Numbered from the stretch's first letter, positions 34,061-47,942 are shown. The stretch: DNA of 64,000 nt from Irpex lacteus (GCA_001986395.2 MQVO02000041.1:62001-126000); one strand, 5' to 3'. A program made the numbers and translations. The notes: generated by a model not told the origin, from the letters alone.

Positions 34061-37000
34061 AATTCTATAGCAGTGAGATCGTTGAACAAACAACGCTGAG
34101 TGTACTGTTCGTAATCATGGATCCATCTGCGCCGCCACCTGCTGCGGCTGAAAACAATGAATGTCGGCTATTGAAAGTATTAACGACGTACCGACATACA
34201 AGTATCGATGAATACGCATCGACGAGTAATACAACCTGCGTTGTATTTAGCATTTGAAGACTGGATACGCAGATCCGCCGGAAATGTTTTGCCCATTCTC
34301 TCGTATCCTATGCGGAGTGATGGCCTGGGCTCCCTGATGAGCGGTGCAATACATGTCCACGCATGAATATTCGAAACGGTCCGACAGCGACGTGAGCCCT
34401 GATCGAAAGCATTTTTCGATGCTTCGCAATACCTACGTGTGGTGTGTATGATCTACAGTCGTTCCTATCCGTCCAATGGATCTTAGCGATAGAAGAACCA
34501 GCGCAGTGGTTATACAAACCGCGTGCTGCCGAGGTGTAGAAACGCGATCTCTGGTTGGACGCAGAAAACCAGTTCTCCATCTTCTCAGAGGGATAATTAG
34601 GTTGCTGAGTTGAAAATTGTCAGCCAAGGGCCACGATCACATACGAAACGAAAGCTATGTATTGACCTGACACCGGGAGCCAGCCTGGGAGTATCTGACA
34701 ACTGGGAGTAGAAATCTCCGCAGAAGTCAAGTATCTTGCTGAACTATAACAGAGGTTTTGTCAGCTAATACCTTCAATCTACCTTCATTCCGGACGATAC
34801 GCTCCTCACTTCTACATATCGCAGGCATAGAAATAATCACATCGTGACTGTTCAATGAAAACAGCGAGCAGCCTGGGAGGTTTTGCGCGCTAAATATCAG
34901 GCCGGTTTTTGCCGGGTCTGCACGTGTCCAACCCCCGCCGCGAGCCCAACATACGCCACGACTTGTCTCAAAGTTGTCTCGTACCCTCACTCATCGTTTT
35001 CATGCCATGACTCTGTCTTCACCAAACATTAGTCTGAGATGATTATATTCAAGGCATATGTGATTAGAACGCCTATACTGATTGTCGCGCAGCAAGTGGG
35101 ATCAGAGACTACTATGACATATATAGGTGAGTACACAGCGATGGACCTCAACTGGACACACTATCATAACTCAACGCGTATTCCTTAGTGTCTCTTCTGC
35201 TCTAATGCAGCATATTCTCTGCACTTTGCTGAGCTTGCCAATGGACGTTAAGATTGGGTGTATCAGCTCTGACATCACCGGTGAATGCACCCAGTTTCAA
35301 TAATCAATTATCAAGCAGTATTGCCTCTGCTCATCGGTCAGATTTTTGATTCTATTTATCGTGATAATTCTTTGGTCAAAATTACCCTTAATCAGAAATT
35401 CGTCAAGCAATGCGATTTGCACTATTTAGTCCGGCACGTTCCCTGAGATTCATGACGGTCAAACCCACCAAAATCAGTGAGTTGTGAATCTATTCCACTA
35501 TGTTCATGCAGGAATGATGGATCTATTATGGTATTCACAGCCGGTCCAGTGATCTTCCAGCGAAGGATCTCTGGTGTGAGTAGTAGATGCCCAACCATGG
35601 GCACTCAGCAGGATATACAGGTAAAAGTACGCACGCACAGTATGCTAAGGTTGTTATATAATCGTGGTCTGGACTGGTATCACGATACTTCGGGCTGGCC
35701 AGGGAATGGACGGACCTGGTAAGCTCTTCTCTATTTCGCGATAAATATAGGCGCTCAATGTTCCTGCAATAATCGTTCGTGCGTATAGTCATCGAGGAAC
35801 CCTTCAATACTCGCTCCCGGAGCTGCTACTCGTGCGCAAAATGATATGAAAAGGAGCGTCAACATACCATGTACTCCTCACATGCTGTTCTGCAGGTGCA
35901 CCACTCTCGCAAGCTATTTATGCTAGCAGCGTCGTGCAGCCGCCGACCCAGCCCGTTTTGCCGAGACTTTAGGTGTAACCTGACTTCAGTAATGGTCCTA
36001 GATGCCTGCCTCTTCATAGTCCGCGACTTGGTTGGGAAGTTGCGCAAAACGTGGTTTTCCTATCAAGAAGTCAAACATTTACGTTCCGAAGTGGCGAAGA
36101 CAATCCGAAGAGTCGTCGAGAAACGCCCTGCATACACGACAAATAGTCAATCGCGAAATCTTGTGTGCACACAATAAAGTATGAATTCAAAATTGTCTTG
36201 CTTAATTTCCTGATTGATAGGCTTCGTCTTTCAGCATCGAGAGTCAATATCCTGGTACCCAATTATCAACGAGACTTACATATACACATACTCGGTTGCG
36301 GAGCGGGCGGTCCGTTCGAGATTATCACTGGCCGTTTTGCTACAACCGCCGTGTGATAAATCCCATCACACACCGTTCCCCGTTGTCGTTATGCTGACTT
36401 GGAACCAGAGCATTCTCCACTCGACTTAGCTATGATAGACAATATCACCACCATCAACATCTCGAAACTTGGGTTATTCGTCGGTGTCGGCTGATGTTCG
36501 GTCTGTGAGGTCAATCGAAGAGCAAATGGCCGACCACCGTACTCGTAAGGCCAGTCTATTTTCTCCATAATCCGTGTCTCTTAACTTGCCTGTTTCAGAA
36601 GTTTAAGCGATCTGCTTTTCTCACAGAAACGACCGCAACATCAAGCATCAAACACGTATGCGCGCACTGGCATTGCTCCTCCCGTCCTACCCGCGGTAAA
36701 GCACGTCCTTCATTGGCTCCACAAACGCTCCTCTTCACCGGCTCTTCTGCACGTTTCGTGAAATATGTTGTTGTGCGTGATGTAGTACCTCTGGCGCGTA
36801 CGGCAGCCCCTTTGGTCTTGCCGGAACCATTCGTATAGTGCGTTTCGTTATTCAAGAGGTGTAGCTCTTTCTAATAATACGTACGTCCTTCTACTTTGTC
36901 ACTTATACTTTGCTATATCACGGCGGAGATGAGCTAAGCTCTCGTGTCCTCTGCACGTATTTACATGACGTCTGTCGGTTCCAGGAATCAGAACCATGCT

Positions 37001-39293
37001 ACAACAGTAAACAACGTGGAAGGTCAGCTGGAACGAACTGCTTCACTATTCCGGAAGAAGCTCAGCAACGATTCAACTCACTCATCATATCTAGGCAACA
37101 CTAAGCCAGCTGGAAGGTAAGCTTACATCTCACGGACCCTATTGTGGGAGAAAAAATATCAGTTTGGTACTCACGCATCATACGATGATCACACAGTACC
37201 AATACCTGGGAAGAAGGTACATCTAATCGTCATTCACGGAGAGCCAATTTGGGTGTATCTCCCGCACTAAGCGTTATCAGCTTTCGCAGCGCAGCAAGGT
37301 CCTCAGCTCACGCCGTCACAAGGTTCGATGTCCAAGACTTCCTGGCGGGCTTCTCGGAGCTTTCATCCGACTCGACGATTGAAACAGACTACGTTGCTTT
37401 CAGCTTCGCCACACCCATCCGTACCGCCACTGGGATGAGCACACATTCCGCGCCACTTAACTGAAAGCATGTCTAACTCAATTGTGCTGCCCCTGTCGTA
37501 ATGGCAGTCAAAAGTGTTCCTTCTACATGTCGGGTGACTGGCAACGGACCGTTGAGACTCTTCCTGTAGCATGGGGTGGACAATATGACACAGGTATGTG
37601 TATTAGCGATTTTAGTAATAGAATGGTAATGGAAACTAAACACAAAGTTTGCCCTGAACGCTGAGCCCTCGCCCACGACCTGCGGATGACCTACCTGGAT
37701 GCATCCACGAACAATCGCAGACGGTCAAGCACTCTTACGTACGCAAGTTGCCCCGTCTAGAGGTCTCGACCACAGATAGTGTAAATCGTCGAGCATTAGT
37801 TGTAATCGAACTTGGTGTCGTAAGTTCTCGGGCTATGTCTAGTTCCACATTTATCCATACCCATACCGCTTGAATAACTCCCATTAACTCATACAGGATC
37901 GTGACGGACTGCGAAAGTGTTCTGACAGTGCCACCTTGAAATATCTGTCCCTGCAGAAGACGAGTAATATTTGACTCTCGAAATACCAGACTCTTCTACT
38001 TCGGATTGTAAGTCGCAGTCATGACTGTCTGCGTGCTCATAGGACTAACAAAGTATACATTCAGTGCTTGATGTCTCCATAGGTCAGTAGACGCTTGCAA
38101 ATGTTACACCCTAGTATTGTCACGTATCTAATGACGGCATATGTGGTAACATCCGCATGCTAGGCTTCTGACGACCGCCTATGAGGTTGCTCGTCGTTAC
38201 GGGTTTACATCGCTCTTCTCAAGGTACCACGAAGACATTTTTGGCAAGCATTCAATAGCATCCAACACATATGCCATGCTGTACGGCCCGCGTTCCTTCC
38301 CTGCGAAACACCTATACTCACAAGAGATACCCAAATTAGACCCCTTCTCACGACGCCCTTCGGTTTTCAGGACCAAAGGCGCTTAATAGCAGGCGTGTTC
38401 TTGGCAAGGTTGTGCAATAGGCTCATAAGAAGACCCGGATAGCCCGACATTTTGACTATAGTGACATCAACGCTAATTCTTCAGCGACAACTGGTCTATC
38501 TTCCCGCGTCGTGGGCGTTATACAAAGCTCGGCTTGTGTAATTCAGTATGCGCGTCATCTGGCCGCTTGGAGTGGCTATCATTGACTATCGTGAGTGATT
38601 CTGGGCTTCATGCCTTGCAACATGCGACATTTGTGGAATTCATCGCTCAATGGTGGTATCTATGTCTTCTGTAGACATTTGTGCTCAGAGTGGCCAGACC
38701 GATCCTTTCGATTGCGCGGAGGATGACGATGTAGTCATCAAATCATAATAGGTCATTTGCTGATTGCATTTCACACTGGTCAAGTTAGTATTGGATGTCA
38801 GCGCTGATTTCTACGTGACCAAATCCACCATTAATCTTCTCTTCATGCAGATATCCCGTCCCCCGAGGTTGTCCCTTCCTCTGAGAACCCTTTCGCTAAA
38901 GGAGAAAGAGCATCCCGCTTGCCCACGGGAAATATATGGTACGGAAGGTCTAAGGCACAATATCACTGTGTGTTTCGCGACTTAACCACTTTGAAGGTAG
39001 CAGGACGTTTCGAGTTTCGGAAATAAGCCATAAACGCTTTCTTTCCGGTACGGCTTAAGCTAAAATTCCGATGTTACGCAAATTCGGATATAGTTTGATT
39101 CATTCATTTCACAAAGGTGCTTCCACCCGAGGACGGATACACTCGACAGACGGACCAAACAATGCGTGCCAAAGTACCAAAGATTCCGATCGAAGTTGTC
39201 CGCTTCTTCAAAATCTCGCTTCTCCGTCAAAATTACTTTCACAACTCAGATCCCGTAACATCCTCGTTTCGGTAGTTCGCTATTTCCGTTCTG

Positions 39294-39301
39294 GATATAT
39301 A
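39294..39301 (+). promoter_or_regulatory. TATA box candidate of the WOPR gene
   Basis: GATATATA lies about 65 bp before the ATG at 39,366. An upstream ATG at 39,308 opens a 24-codon frame that overlaps the main start and stops at 39,382. Confidence 0.3.
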
Positions 39302-39365
39302 GTCAACATGCCACCCGCCAGCTCCACTGTTACCCCTCGCTGCCATCCCCAGGATTCGACCCAAT

Positions 39366-40610
39366 ATGTCTTCTTCCACTAATGCTAACGGGCACAGCTA
39401 CACCACACATCCTGCCCTTCGTAAGTGCTTCTAAATGGTGAAGACCTGTGGTGTCTTAAACTATCCCAGATCTTCGTGATGCGAGGGACGCTCACATAGT
39501 GTTCGAGGCCGTGCGACTCAACATCCTCCCATTGATCACTCGACGCCTGACCACACTGGAACGCGAACAATTAGTATCTGGCAATGTTTTTGTGTGGCAA
39601 GAAGCCGAGCACAAGCAAGGTGGATCGTTCCTTCATTTCGAATCTATCTGAAACTGAGCCAACCATCCTTATGTAGGAGGTTTAGAGCGCTGGACGGATG
39701 GCAGGAGATGGTCAGACCATGATTTCAACCCATTACACTGTGAGCTAAATGTCTGTTACAGGTCCCAAAGCCGAATGCGCGGAGACTATCTGTTCTACGA
39801 GGAGAAGATAGAAATCACGCCTGAAGAACGTGATGCCAAAGCTGCACGCCGGTATGTTCATTATCTGACGAGGTCCCACGTACTCAACAGGCTATAGAGC
39901 ACGTAAAACTCTTGATCCATTCTCGTATCAACCTGCTCCAGTCAGGCGACAGGATAGGCCGTCGAAACCAAATGGTTTGACAAAACAGACCTACTCCGTT
40001 CAGGTACAAACAAGCAGCTACGAAGCACCGAAGAAGTGGCATGTGGTTGCCTACTTTGCGGTATGTTGTGTCGTTTGTCAAAGCTCTTTTCACGCTCTCA
40101 TATACTACCGCGAGTCAGGGAGACGACTACACTCGACTTCCAGTAGTCGACAACTACGAGTACTTGCGCAGCATCCGCATTCCCGACGGTATTTTCTTCT
40201 CGAAGTCGAATCCGACAAGACAAGCGCGAGTATTTAACCTAGGAGAAGAACAAGAACCCGATACAGATGATATTCCGGACACTCCAGGTTGGAAATCACC
40301 ATCTTGGCCTTCCCCACAGCCCGAGGTGTACTCGCAAGGCCCAGGCACGTCACCTGCCTCCTCATCTTCAATTTCAGCCACTTCACGACGCCCACCGAGT
40401 CCCCCTGTCGGACTGTATCACGCTCCACATGGCGAACATGTTAATACAGATGCGAGATACTCCCTTCCTCGTTTGTCGACAGTGGCACCTCCCCACCACC
40501 TCCCTCCACATTCGCACCCTACTCGTCCTGTAGGCTCTTCTGGAAGCCCTTACAGCCCCCTGACGCCCGAAGACAGGAAAGCACTGAATAGTTTTCGAGT
40601 GGTGCTATGA
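39366..40610 (+). CDS. WOPR-domain (Gti1/Pac2 family) transcription regulator
   Basis: Start MSSSTNANGHSYTTHPA. The first WOPR half is assembled over three exons: HLRDARDAHIVFEAVRLNIL, then PLITRRLTTLEREQLVSGNV, FVWQEAEHKQGGLERWTDGR and RWSQSRMRGDYLFYEEK. Then come LTKQTYSVQVQTSSYEAPKK and WHVVAYFAGDDYTRLPVVDN with YLRSIRIPDGIFF, the second half of the bipartite DNA-binding fold. The C-terminal ~130 residues are Ser/Pro-rich and disordered. Gti1/Pac2/Wor1/Ryp1 proteins are nuclear fungal regulators of morphological switching, conidiation and virulence programmes. One splice donor (TG|GTCAGA near 39,707) is weak, but its use restores the conserved WTDGRRWS motif. Length (about 330 residues) suits the family. 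The gene stands alone between gene-poor stretches. Confidence 0.9.
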
Positions 40611-43600
40611 CACTTATTCGGACTTATCTCTACAAGCATTATTTAGTCCTGATTGTGCTCGACTGTCATGTAAACACGACCCATGGCTTTGAGCAACCCA
40701 TGTATCTATGACACCCCGAGAGTTATTGAGTTACCTCGTCATTTCGTCCCTTGACTCTTGTCTCCCCATGGTTAGGGACCGTATCACTGGTTCTGCTCTC
40801 AGACATGGGGATCCAGATTCCACGATATAACTACCGTCAGGGTCACCCCGCGCGGGGCACAAGTCATGCGGAACTACGTCGCTGACTCTTCGGTGGGCTC
40901 CACAACAGAAGATCCCGCGTTAGTATGCTTCAACAACAATCAGAACTCTCTATGTTCTAGAGGTTGTTACGCTCTCAGACCTTCGCACCATAAAACGTCA
41001 GTGTCATAGTCGATCATCAGTACGTCCGAGAGCGACGACGCTCAGAAATTGACTATTAAGGTGATAATCGATGATGGTGGAGCAATCATCCTGCTTACCA
41101 AGTATGCCCTGTCTCTCCTTGTACGTGCTTTATCGGGGGACTCGGTTTGGATACTAGGTAGCCCGTCTGCCCAAAAGCTGCAATCGGCTGCGAACGTCGG
41201 AGGTTATATCATGTACACTTATGTACTTGGGAAGCCCGAAGTGAGTGATCTGCTATCTATCATATTACTCGTTGATCAACTCACAATACTTGAATAGGCA
41301 GATCAATATCTTCCAGACTGGGGTGTTACCAGTGAATAACTAATTTGTGCGTTGTGGAAGCATCACCAGTTGTATCAAGACACCACTGACAGAGCTGCTG
41401 AAATGGTTGATCGGCGGTATGGGGTTGAGCGGAAAGCTTTTGACGTGCATAGAGTGAGCTTCATACCCCGGAATCCCTCGATGACAGTGATGTGGGCATC
41501 CTACCTTAAAATGGACTCACTAAAAGAAGCAACTTACCTAATCCGGCGCTTCCCAAAATGGCAAATACAGCAGTTGAAGGTTAAGAGAGAAGCAGCACCA
41601 GACCGCTGCCGTGCCCTCTGCTATCACATCCACTAACGAGTTGCTTCTCTGAATTCCAGGATTATCACGCTACTAGCTGCGCTATAACAAGATTCTGGCC
41701 TGGTGTTTTCATGATGTACGTGCAACAACGTTTGGAAATGGCTTCAAGGCTGCAACACTTTAAGTTGAAGGCCCCTGAGCGCGTAGAAAATCAACAAAAC
41801 ATGGAATACAACAACAATCGTGCAATCCTTAACCACCACCCTCAGAAATAACATTACCAATCCATGGGAAGACGATGTATCCTTGCAGTTTCACTTCACT
41901 ATACTGACTCCGCCTGGGCGTAGAACTTCAGGCGTCAAACAGATGCTCACCGCAGGTCATGCTCTTGGTCACAAAGCTATCCAGTACCGCGGAGAATGCT
42001 AGCAGGACCGGTCAAGGCGTTCCTCCCGCTGCCTATACGGCCCGGAGGAGAGCTGCTACTTGTTCAAAAGCGGGATTGTGTCACGCTCTAAAACTTCAAG
42101 CGAAGACCATGCGCACTCCAAGCACAAACTAGGTTCGTACCACACTTGTGGTCCCCTCGAAGAATTACCGAATCCCGCAAGGTCTGATTCTGATATTTCT
42201 GCACATAGAATAATCACGCCCGACGACAAATTCATGGGAACTCGTTATATGGGCTGTATACAGCCATACAGCATGAATGGATGCGCTCTGCTATACGACC
42301 TGTGCTCCGTGCCTGTTGGGGCATAACCTGGCACTGTGGTACAAAGTAGTGAGGCGCGCTCCAATGCACCTCTTTAGTGTTGTTGCAACCCACGCTATCC
42401 GCTACGTGGGAATAGGTATTACAGAAGAAGATGGAGAAGCCTCGCTCCCTTTGCGCCGATCTTTCTGTGCTATCAATAGGTGGACCTAATCTACGACTTT
42501 ATGGGTGCGCCATCTTTACTATGCTCCTGGCGCAGTCGTATTCCATGTCGTATCTACTATTGCTATCGCTCCACTGGCCAGTGATAAAAGCGATTGTTTC
42601 CTTCGCGTAGAGGAAAGTGGATTGCTCGACTTAGACGTGAGTGGCTCCGATAGTCTCCAAGGTTGACTCCTGCCACAGCTGCATGTTTTTCAAAGCCAAA
42701 ATTGAAACTGAAGTAGCTTATTTGATGTCTCCAATATCTACTCATAGAGCTCTGCCCCTCACAATACACATGGCACAGTCAGGTCAGCCTGCACTGGCAT
42801 CCGGAGATGTTGTGGCAGGCTGACTCGGACGCCATACCTCGTAGTATGGGTTTTTCCTCTCATTGAGGAGTGCCGATATCCAGTAGACTACTGGTAACGG
42901 ACCACCAGCTCTGCCCATGGAGATTAGCTTGGACACATATCAGCAGTGTCACACACAGAGTCCGCGAGTATCTTAATGGTTCGACTGCCACAGCGGTGGA
43001 CGGCGGTAAACAGGTCGTCTATAAGCATGGCATCACTCCGTTTCGGTGACAGTTCACAGTCTCTTCAGCTTATCTGAGGCGCAGCAGATGATAGAGTCAT
43101 CTGCCAATAGTACAGCCGAATCCAACCGTTAATGCGATCAAACTATGGATTTCATTGTTTAGCATCCCCAGTTTACATCTCCTAGCTTTCTACCATTAAA
43201 TATGCGTTTATCAGGCTAGCATGGAAGATGAAGAGAGGACCTTCGTAAAGATCATGGCAAGAAACACTGATTAAAGACTCACTGAAGCCAGGAGGCAATA
43301 TGTCTGTCGTGACATACTGGCGTCAGTAGCATATTGAACTCTATCAAGAGCGTGGATACCTGCACGAACCCCTCTTAATCATCCAGTTATCATCTGTCGT
43401 AAGTAACAAAACTCTTTTTGATGGCATACGAACGCGAGGAAATAAGCTAACTCCTCCGGCATATGAAATCAAGGCGATGATATAGACTATCCGTCAGCGT
43501 GTAGTCACAATGTCCATTTATGGCTCATCCTCTGCAAACGTGTTTCTGCAAACCCGCAGCCTACTTGAGGAGGTGCAGGATTTGTACTGTGTCGACCTTT

Positions 43601-44041
43601 ACTCCATTCGGTTCGACGTTTCTGCTTCAGGACCCGTACACATCTGTGATAGCTCAGTCCTATCAGCGTCGAGGAGCCACGACAGGTCGGCGGCTGAGAT
43701 CTGGCAGCAGCCTGCGCAGCTGATGCTCAGGAATGCAGCCAACCACATGCCGTGCAAGAAATGCCCAGAGAAGTCGTCTTGACCCACCAAATCGTCCCGC
43801 TGGCATCATCGGAAGGTATCGAAGGCTGGCCTATCAGAGATAGCCAAAGTATATTTGTCACCCACTTCCCTAGAGCCCAAATAAAGCAGTCAATGACGAG
43901 CATTACGGCTGTAAGTAAGAGCAGCCATTGAATTCCTCCTGCCTCACGTTCATGTAGGCTGGCAAAGACAGTTGGTCATTGGTTGAGGTGACGCGCCAAC
44001 TAACGCCAAGGCTCGGGGATAATAACCAAAAAGCACTGTTT
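40611..44041. other. Gene-poor stretch with unassigned coding-like pieces
   Basis: No family recognised. A plus-strand run of coding-like pieces lies at 41,050-41,860 (listed separately). The remainder, including 42,000-44,041, shows only short open frames and no repeat that I can support. Confidence 0.35.
41049..41864 (+). other. Coding-like pieces of an unassigned, probably decayed gene
   Basis: Three open segments lie in order. The first reads IIDDGGAIILLTKYALSLLV, then VWILGSPSAQKLQSAANVGG and YIMYTYVLGKPE before a GTGAGT donor. The second reads WKHHQLYQDTTDRAAEMVDR and RYGVERKAFDVHR. The third reads VQQRLEMASRLQHFKLKAPE and RVENQQNMEYNNNRAIL before a stop. In-frame stops separate them, and no domain is recognised. 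Confidence 0.2.
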
Positions 44042-47000
44042 TCATTCAAAGTCGTTCCACCTTATACTTCTGTCATCTAGATGTTTTCGACCGCCATTCG
44101 ATATATCTGCCAAGTGACGCATCGTCGGCCGCCCATGAGGGCAATTCCAAGGCTGGTCCATGGTTCCCATGTGTCGAACGACCTGAGAAAAACGAGCTGT
44201 CAACGGACGGGACGCATGGGAACGAGCAGAGCACTTACAGACGTCATCTGCTTATGCTGCAGGGGCATTCCCACCATTATGCTCTTCCGACACGCACGCA
44301 TAGCAAACATGGACCGTGCCTTTGAGCAGCGGACCACTTGACCTCGGGGGCTATCCCGTAGTAAATGAAGCAATTCTTCTAAATCTACCAGGCCGAGTCA
44401 GTATCTGAGCAGACATTCGTTCCAAGGAACCCGCATGTCCTGACCTCTCATATCGAACACCGTCGTCTTACTCACGGGCTGCGCAACGAGGTGGAGGCGA
44501 TGCCCTCCTCCGCCAGGCCGAGAATCACCATCATCATCGATTTCAATTTCAAACCCGTTACGACGGAGAACGTCAATATTCTCGATCGCTACCAGTTCGT
44601 CAGCAGCAGTCAACTCGAGAGGTTTGGGCCTATTTTGGAGGTCAGCCACCCGCTACTTGTAGAGCAACAAACGAAACCGAAACCTCACCGGAAGAGCGAC
44701 TGAGACTCAATTCTTGTCGTCTGCTGCAGTTGCTCAAAATTATACTTCTCATCTGCCGCATGTTGATCGATGATAAACAGATCGTCTCGGGTGCTCTCCG
44801 CCTGAGCCTGAGAGCCATCCGCAAGGGGGTACTGGCGTCGGCGGGCGATTATAAAACCGAGGTTAAATTGGCCTATCACGTCCATCGTTGCAAAATCAGC
44901 TTTGTTAATCACCCTCGACAGGGTTTCGCTCGCGGCGGCGTCATCGTCTTCGGTGGCGTTCGTGGTATTGAGGTTGTTGACCAATTTATCATTACCATTA
45001 GCGGCCGAAGGAGTTGAGGCAGCAGCGTGAATACGACGATTCGCCCATTGGTGCATCAAAGCATCCTCGTCGTAATGCACAACAGACGTTTCCAATGGTG
45101 CAGTCCTCACGTATTCCGGAGAGACGTCGCCGTCGGTATCGTCCTGAGAAGATATCTCCATTATCTCGTCTTCTGCATTTGCGCCTGTCTCGGGGGAAGC
45201 CTCGACGTTCGTGTGCCTGCCAGTGTCATCACGCCGAGAGCTTGTCATTCGAGACGACACAGACACCTCGGATTCGACATCGAAAGATGTCTCCATAACG
45301 ATATCTGAGTCTTCGTCGCGTGTGGTGGGCGGTTTCGTTTTGGACGACACGGGTGGAGCATTCGAAGCCGTGGGTTCGTCGGTATCATCACCATCATCCT
45401 CGTCGTCCTGTTCCTCACGAGTAACCTTATCGCCGCTAGTACCCGAGTTAATCTCGTCGGCATCATCCCTCGAACCTGAGGCACCACCGCCGCCGGTAAT
45501 TTGACTCCCCGACAAGGCAAACCCAGCCATCCGCAGCTTGAAGCTTGAGTTCGTTGAATCGAGCTTGTTCGCTTGCTCAGACTCAGAGGTCCGCAATCGC
45601 TTCCGTGGACGTGTGTCACCGTGAGTGTGACTACTCGAGGAGGACGATGTGGAGCGGCTCCCGGGGCTGAGATGCCAGAACTCGCCCGACTTGTTGAACA
45701 CGAGTTGCTTGCCGGACCTGCCGTATGGTTGGCTAGCACGAGGCGGCTCGATTTGCTGAATGGCAATTTCTGGGACTTTTCGAGCGCGGCGTTGGGTGGC
45801 GAGAGGTACTGGGGATGAAGACTCTGCTTCCGGAGGTGCATTATCCTTACGCTCGTGAACACGGTCTTCGTCATCGTCAAGAACTATAGGAGTATCGTTC
45901 TGGTCTTGCGCCTCTTCTCCCGCAGTTGTAAACATCTTGTCCTTAGGCCTAGCAGTGGGCTCGGCCGCCGCATCCACCATCTCAATCTCCTCAACCTCCT
46001 CCGGCTCCGGCTCGGGCACCAACAGCACAGGCTCTCCAAACCCACCCTCCTCCCCCTTCCCCTTAACACTCTTCTTGCCGGTCTCCTTCTGCTCGACACT
46101 CTTCTTTACACTCTCCTTCCCGCTCTCCTTATCTTTCTGCTTGGCACTCTTCTTGCCGTTCTCCTTCACAGCTGGAGCCACTTCGACCTCGTCCTCGCTA
46201 CTCTCCGGATCAAACAACGGCGTGCGCTTGGCATTAGCAGTAGTGTTGGTAGCCTTAGATGTTATGGACTTCGTGGCACCGCTACCGACAGCATCCTTAC
46301 TTAGGGCTTGAGAAGGCCCACCGCCACCAGCGACGTTATACGTCGACCGTTCCGATGCGAACTTTTCTTCCAGTGCAGCCTGATTATTTAAGTCAATTGG
46401 CCAGTTCCATCATCACGAATGCGAACACGAGAGACGGACCTTCAATGCCTGGACGAGGTTATCCTCGCTATGAATCAGAATGGTACGTTTGTCCGGGCTG
46501 ACGTTTACGTCTATACAACCTACGAATTACGGTGAGCCGATGAGAGATAGATAGTGTGGGGTATTCGTAGGTACCTTTGGGAAGGATGAAGTCGGCGATG
46601 ACCATGGGCGACTGCGTGGCGTTGAACGTCTTATACACTTCGTTGAACGCCTTCTGGACCTGATAGATACTTCAGCTCTAGCGTCGAGAGAAAAAAAGGA
46701 GGAGTGATATGTACCTTGGATGGGTTGCATGGCCTACCATTGATGTAGTAGAACTGTCTATCCGAGCCATTTCGTCCACAATTCAACGCAAACTTGGAGA
46801 TCAGCCCTCGCACGGTAATGGTGTTCTTCCGTCTACAAGTCAGAATAAGTATAAGTAACCTCTCTGACGACCTATCTAGGATACTCACCCCTCTGACGGT
46901 AAGATGCCCTGCCGGCGCAGGATAGCCTTCTCCGTTTCCACATCGAACGAGAGGTCAAGTTCGACTAGGTTTTCGAGCGTCTTGGGACCCCATAGCGCGG

Positions 47001-47942
47001 AGACTGACGCACGCACGGAGGACGAGCCGTCTGTGCGTAGTTGAACTGATTTCTTTCTGTCGTGAAGTCAGCTTCAGCGTCATAACGCAGCAGAGCAAAT
47101 ATGGGTATGGGGAGATGTACATACCCGCCCTTGGGTTGATGAGTACACGTGAGCCGTACCCCACCATTCTCTTGGGCACAAGGTACCAGAGCGTACGCGT
47201 TGAGCAAGTTCAAAGCCTTTCCAAACTCTCGCTTCGCGTTGCGCTCTAGTTCCTTCCGTCGTACGGGCAACGGCTTGAATATCTCTGATATCGTCACCGT
47301 AGTTCCTCTCTACAGTAGAAAATATAGATTGCATTAGAGATGTACGGCTAATTTAAAGCGGTGTGAAGCAAATACCTGCCTGGCGACCTTCCCGCTACGA
47401 CTCTTCACCTTTCCGAGCCTGTCAAGTTCCAACACGGTACCCATAGGCGTATCTTTCTCGGTAGCGGTGGTGACAGTGACAGAAGAGCACAGCGCGCATA
47501 ACGACGAGAGCGCTTCGCCACGAAATCCGAATGTGGATACACCCTCGAGGGCTTCGAACGAGTCGAGTTTGGATGTATGGTGCTTCAGACCTGTCACTTG
47601 CATAAGGATGAGTTTGTGAGGTGTAGTACGCGCACTTACCCACGGAATCATAGTCCGCAGCAGCTATCCCACAGCCATTATCTACCACCTCGATAGACTC
47701 AAGGCCGTGTTCTTTGAATCGTACCTCTGCCACAAGTCAACTAATCATTACAACCTCGTTACCCAGAAAGCAACACACAACATACCAATATTCGTAGCCC
47801 CAGCATCCAAGCTATTCTCCACGAGTTCCTTGACCGCAGTCTGCAAGTCTACGACGACCTGACCAGAGGAAATACGGTGCACGGAGAGGGCGTCGAGTGC
47901 GGTTATCGAGTTTGCATGTTTCTTACTTGGTTCACTTTCCAT
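44042..47942 (-). CDS. PMS1: DNA mismatch repair protein PMS1 (PMS2 orthologue), MutL family endonuclease
   Basis: The MutL-type N-terminal ATPase is visible in successive exons: [35 protein letters not shown], then VDNGCGI and [20 protein letters not shown] very long exon (44,685-46,217) encodes a disordered linker rich in Lys, Glu, Ser and Asp. The C-terminal dimerisation and nuclease domain has [11 protein letters not shown], then [15 protein letters not shown] (the DQHA-x2-E-x4-E metal-binding motif), [12 protein letters not shown] and [11 protein letters not shown], so the zinc/endonuclease site is intact. It ends in RSIRWNDFE. In the nucleus it pairs with MLH1 and nicks DNA during mismatch correction. 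The start is the ATG at 47,942 ([13 protein letters not shown]). A GTG at 47,990 opens the same frame but is unlikely to be used. Confidence 0.95.

Larger units (their letters stand above)
32916..39365. other. 6.4-kb stretch without recognisable genes
   Basis: Many short open frames occur on both strands, none matching a family I know. The most coding-like piece is on the minus strand at 33,668-34,060. No tandem repeat or RNA gene was identified. Together with the two inverted-repeat elements to its left it forms a gene-poor island. Confidence 0.35.

Noticed and set aside
45211..46311. Long Ser/Leu-rich plus-strand frames
   Set aside because: Antisense to the disordered Lys/Glu/Ser-rich PMS1 exon, whose composition gives open antisense frames.
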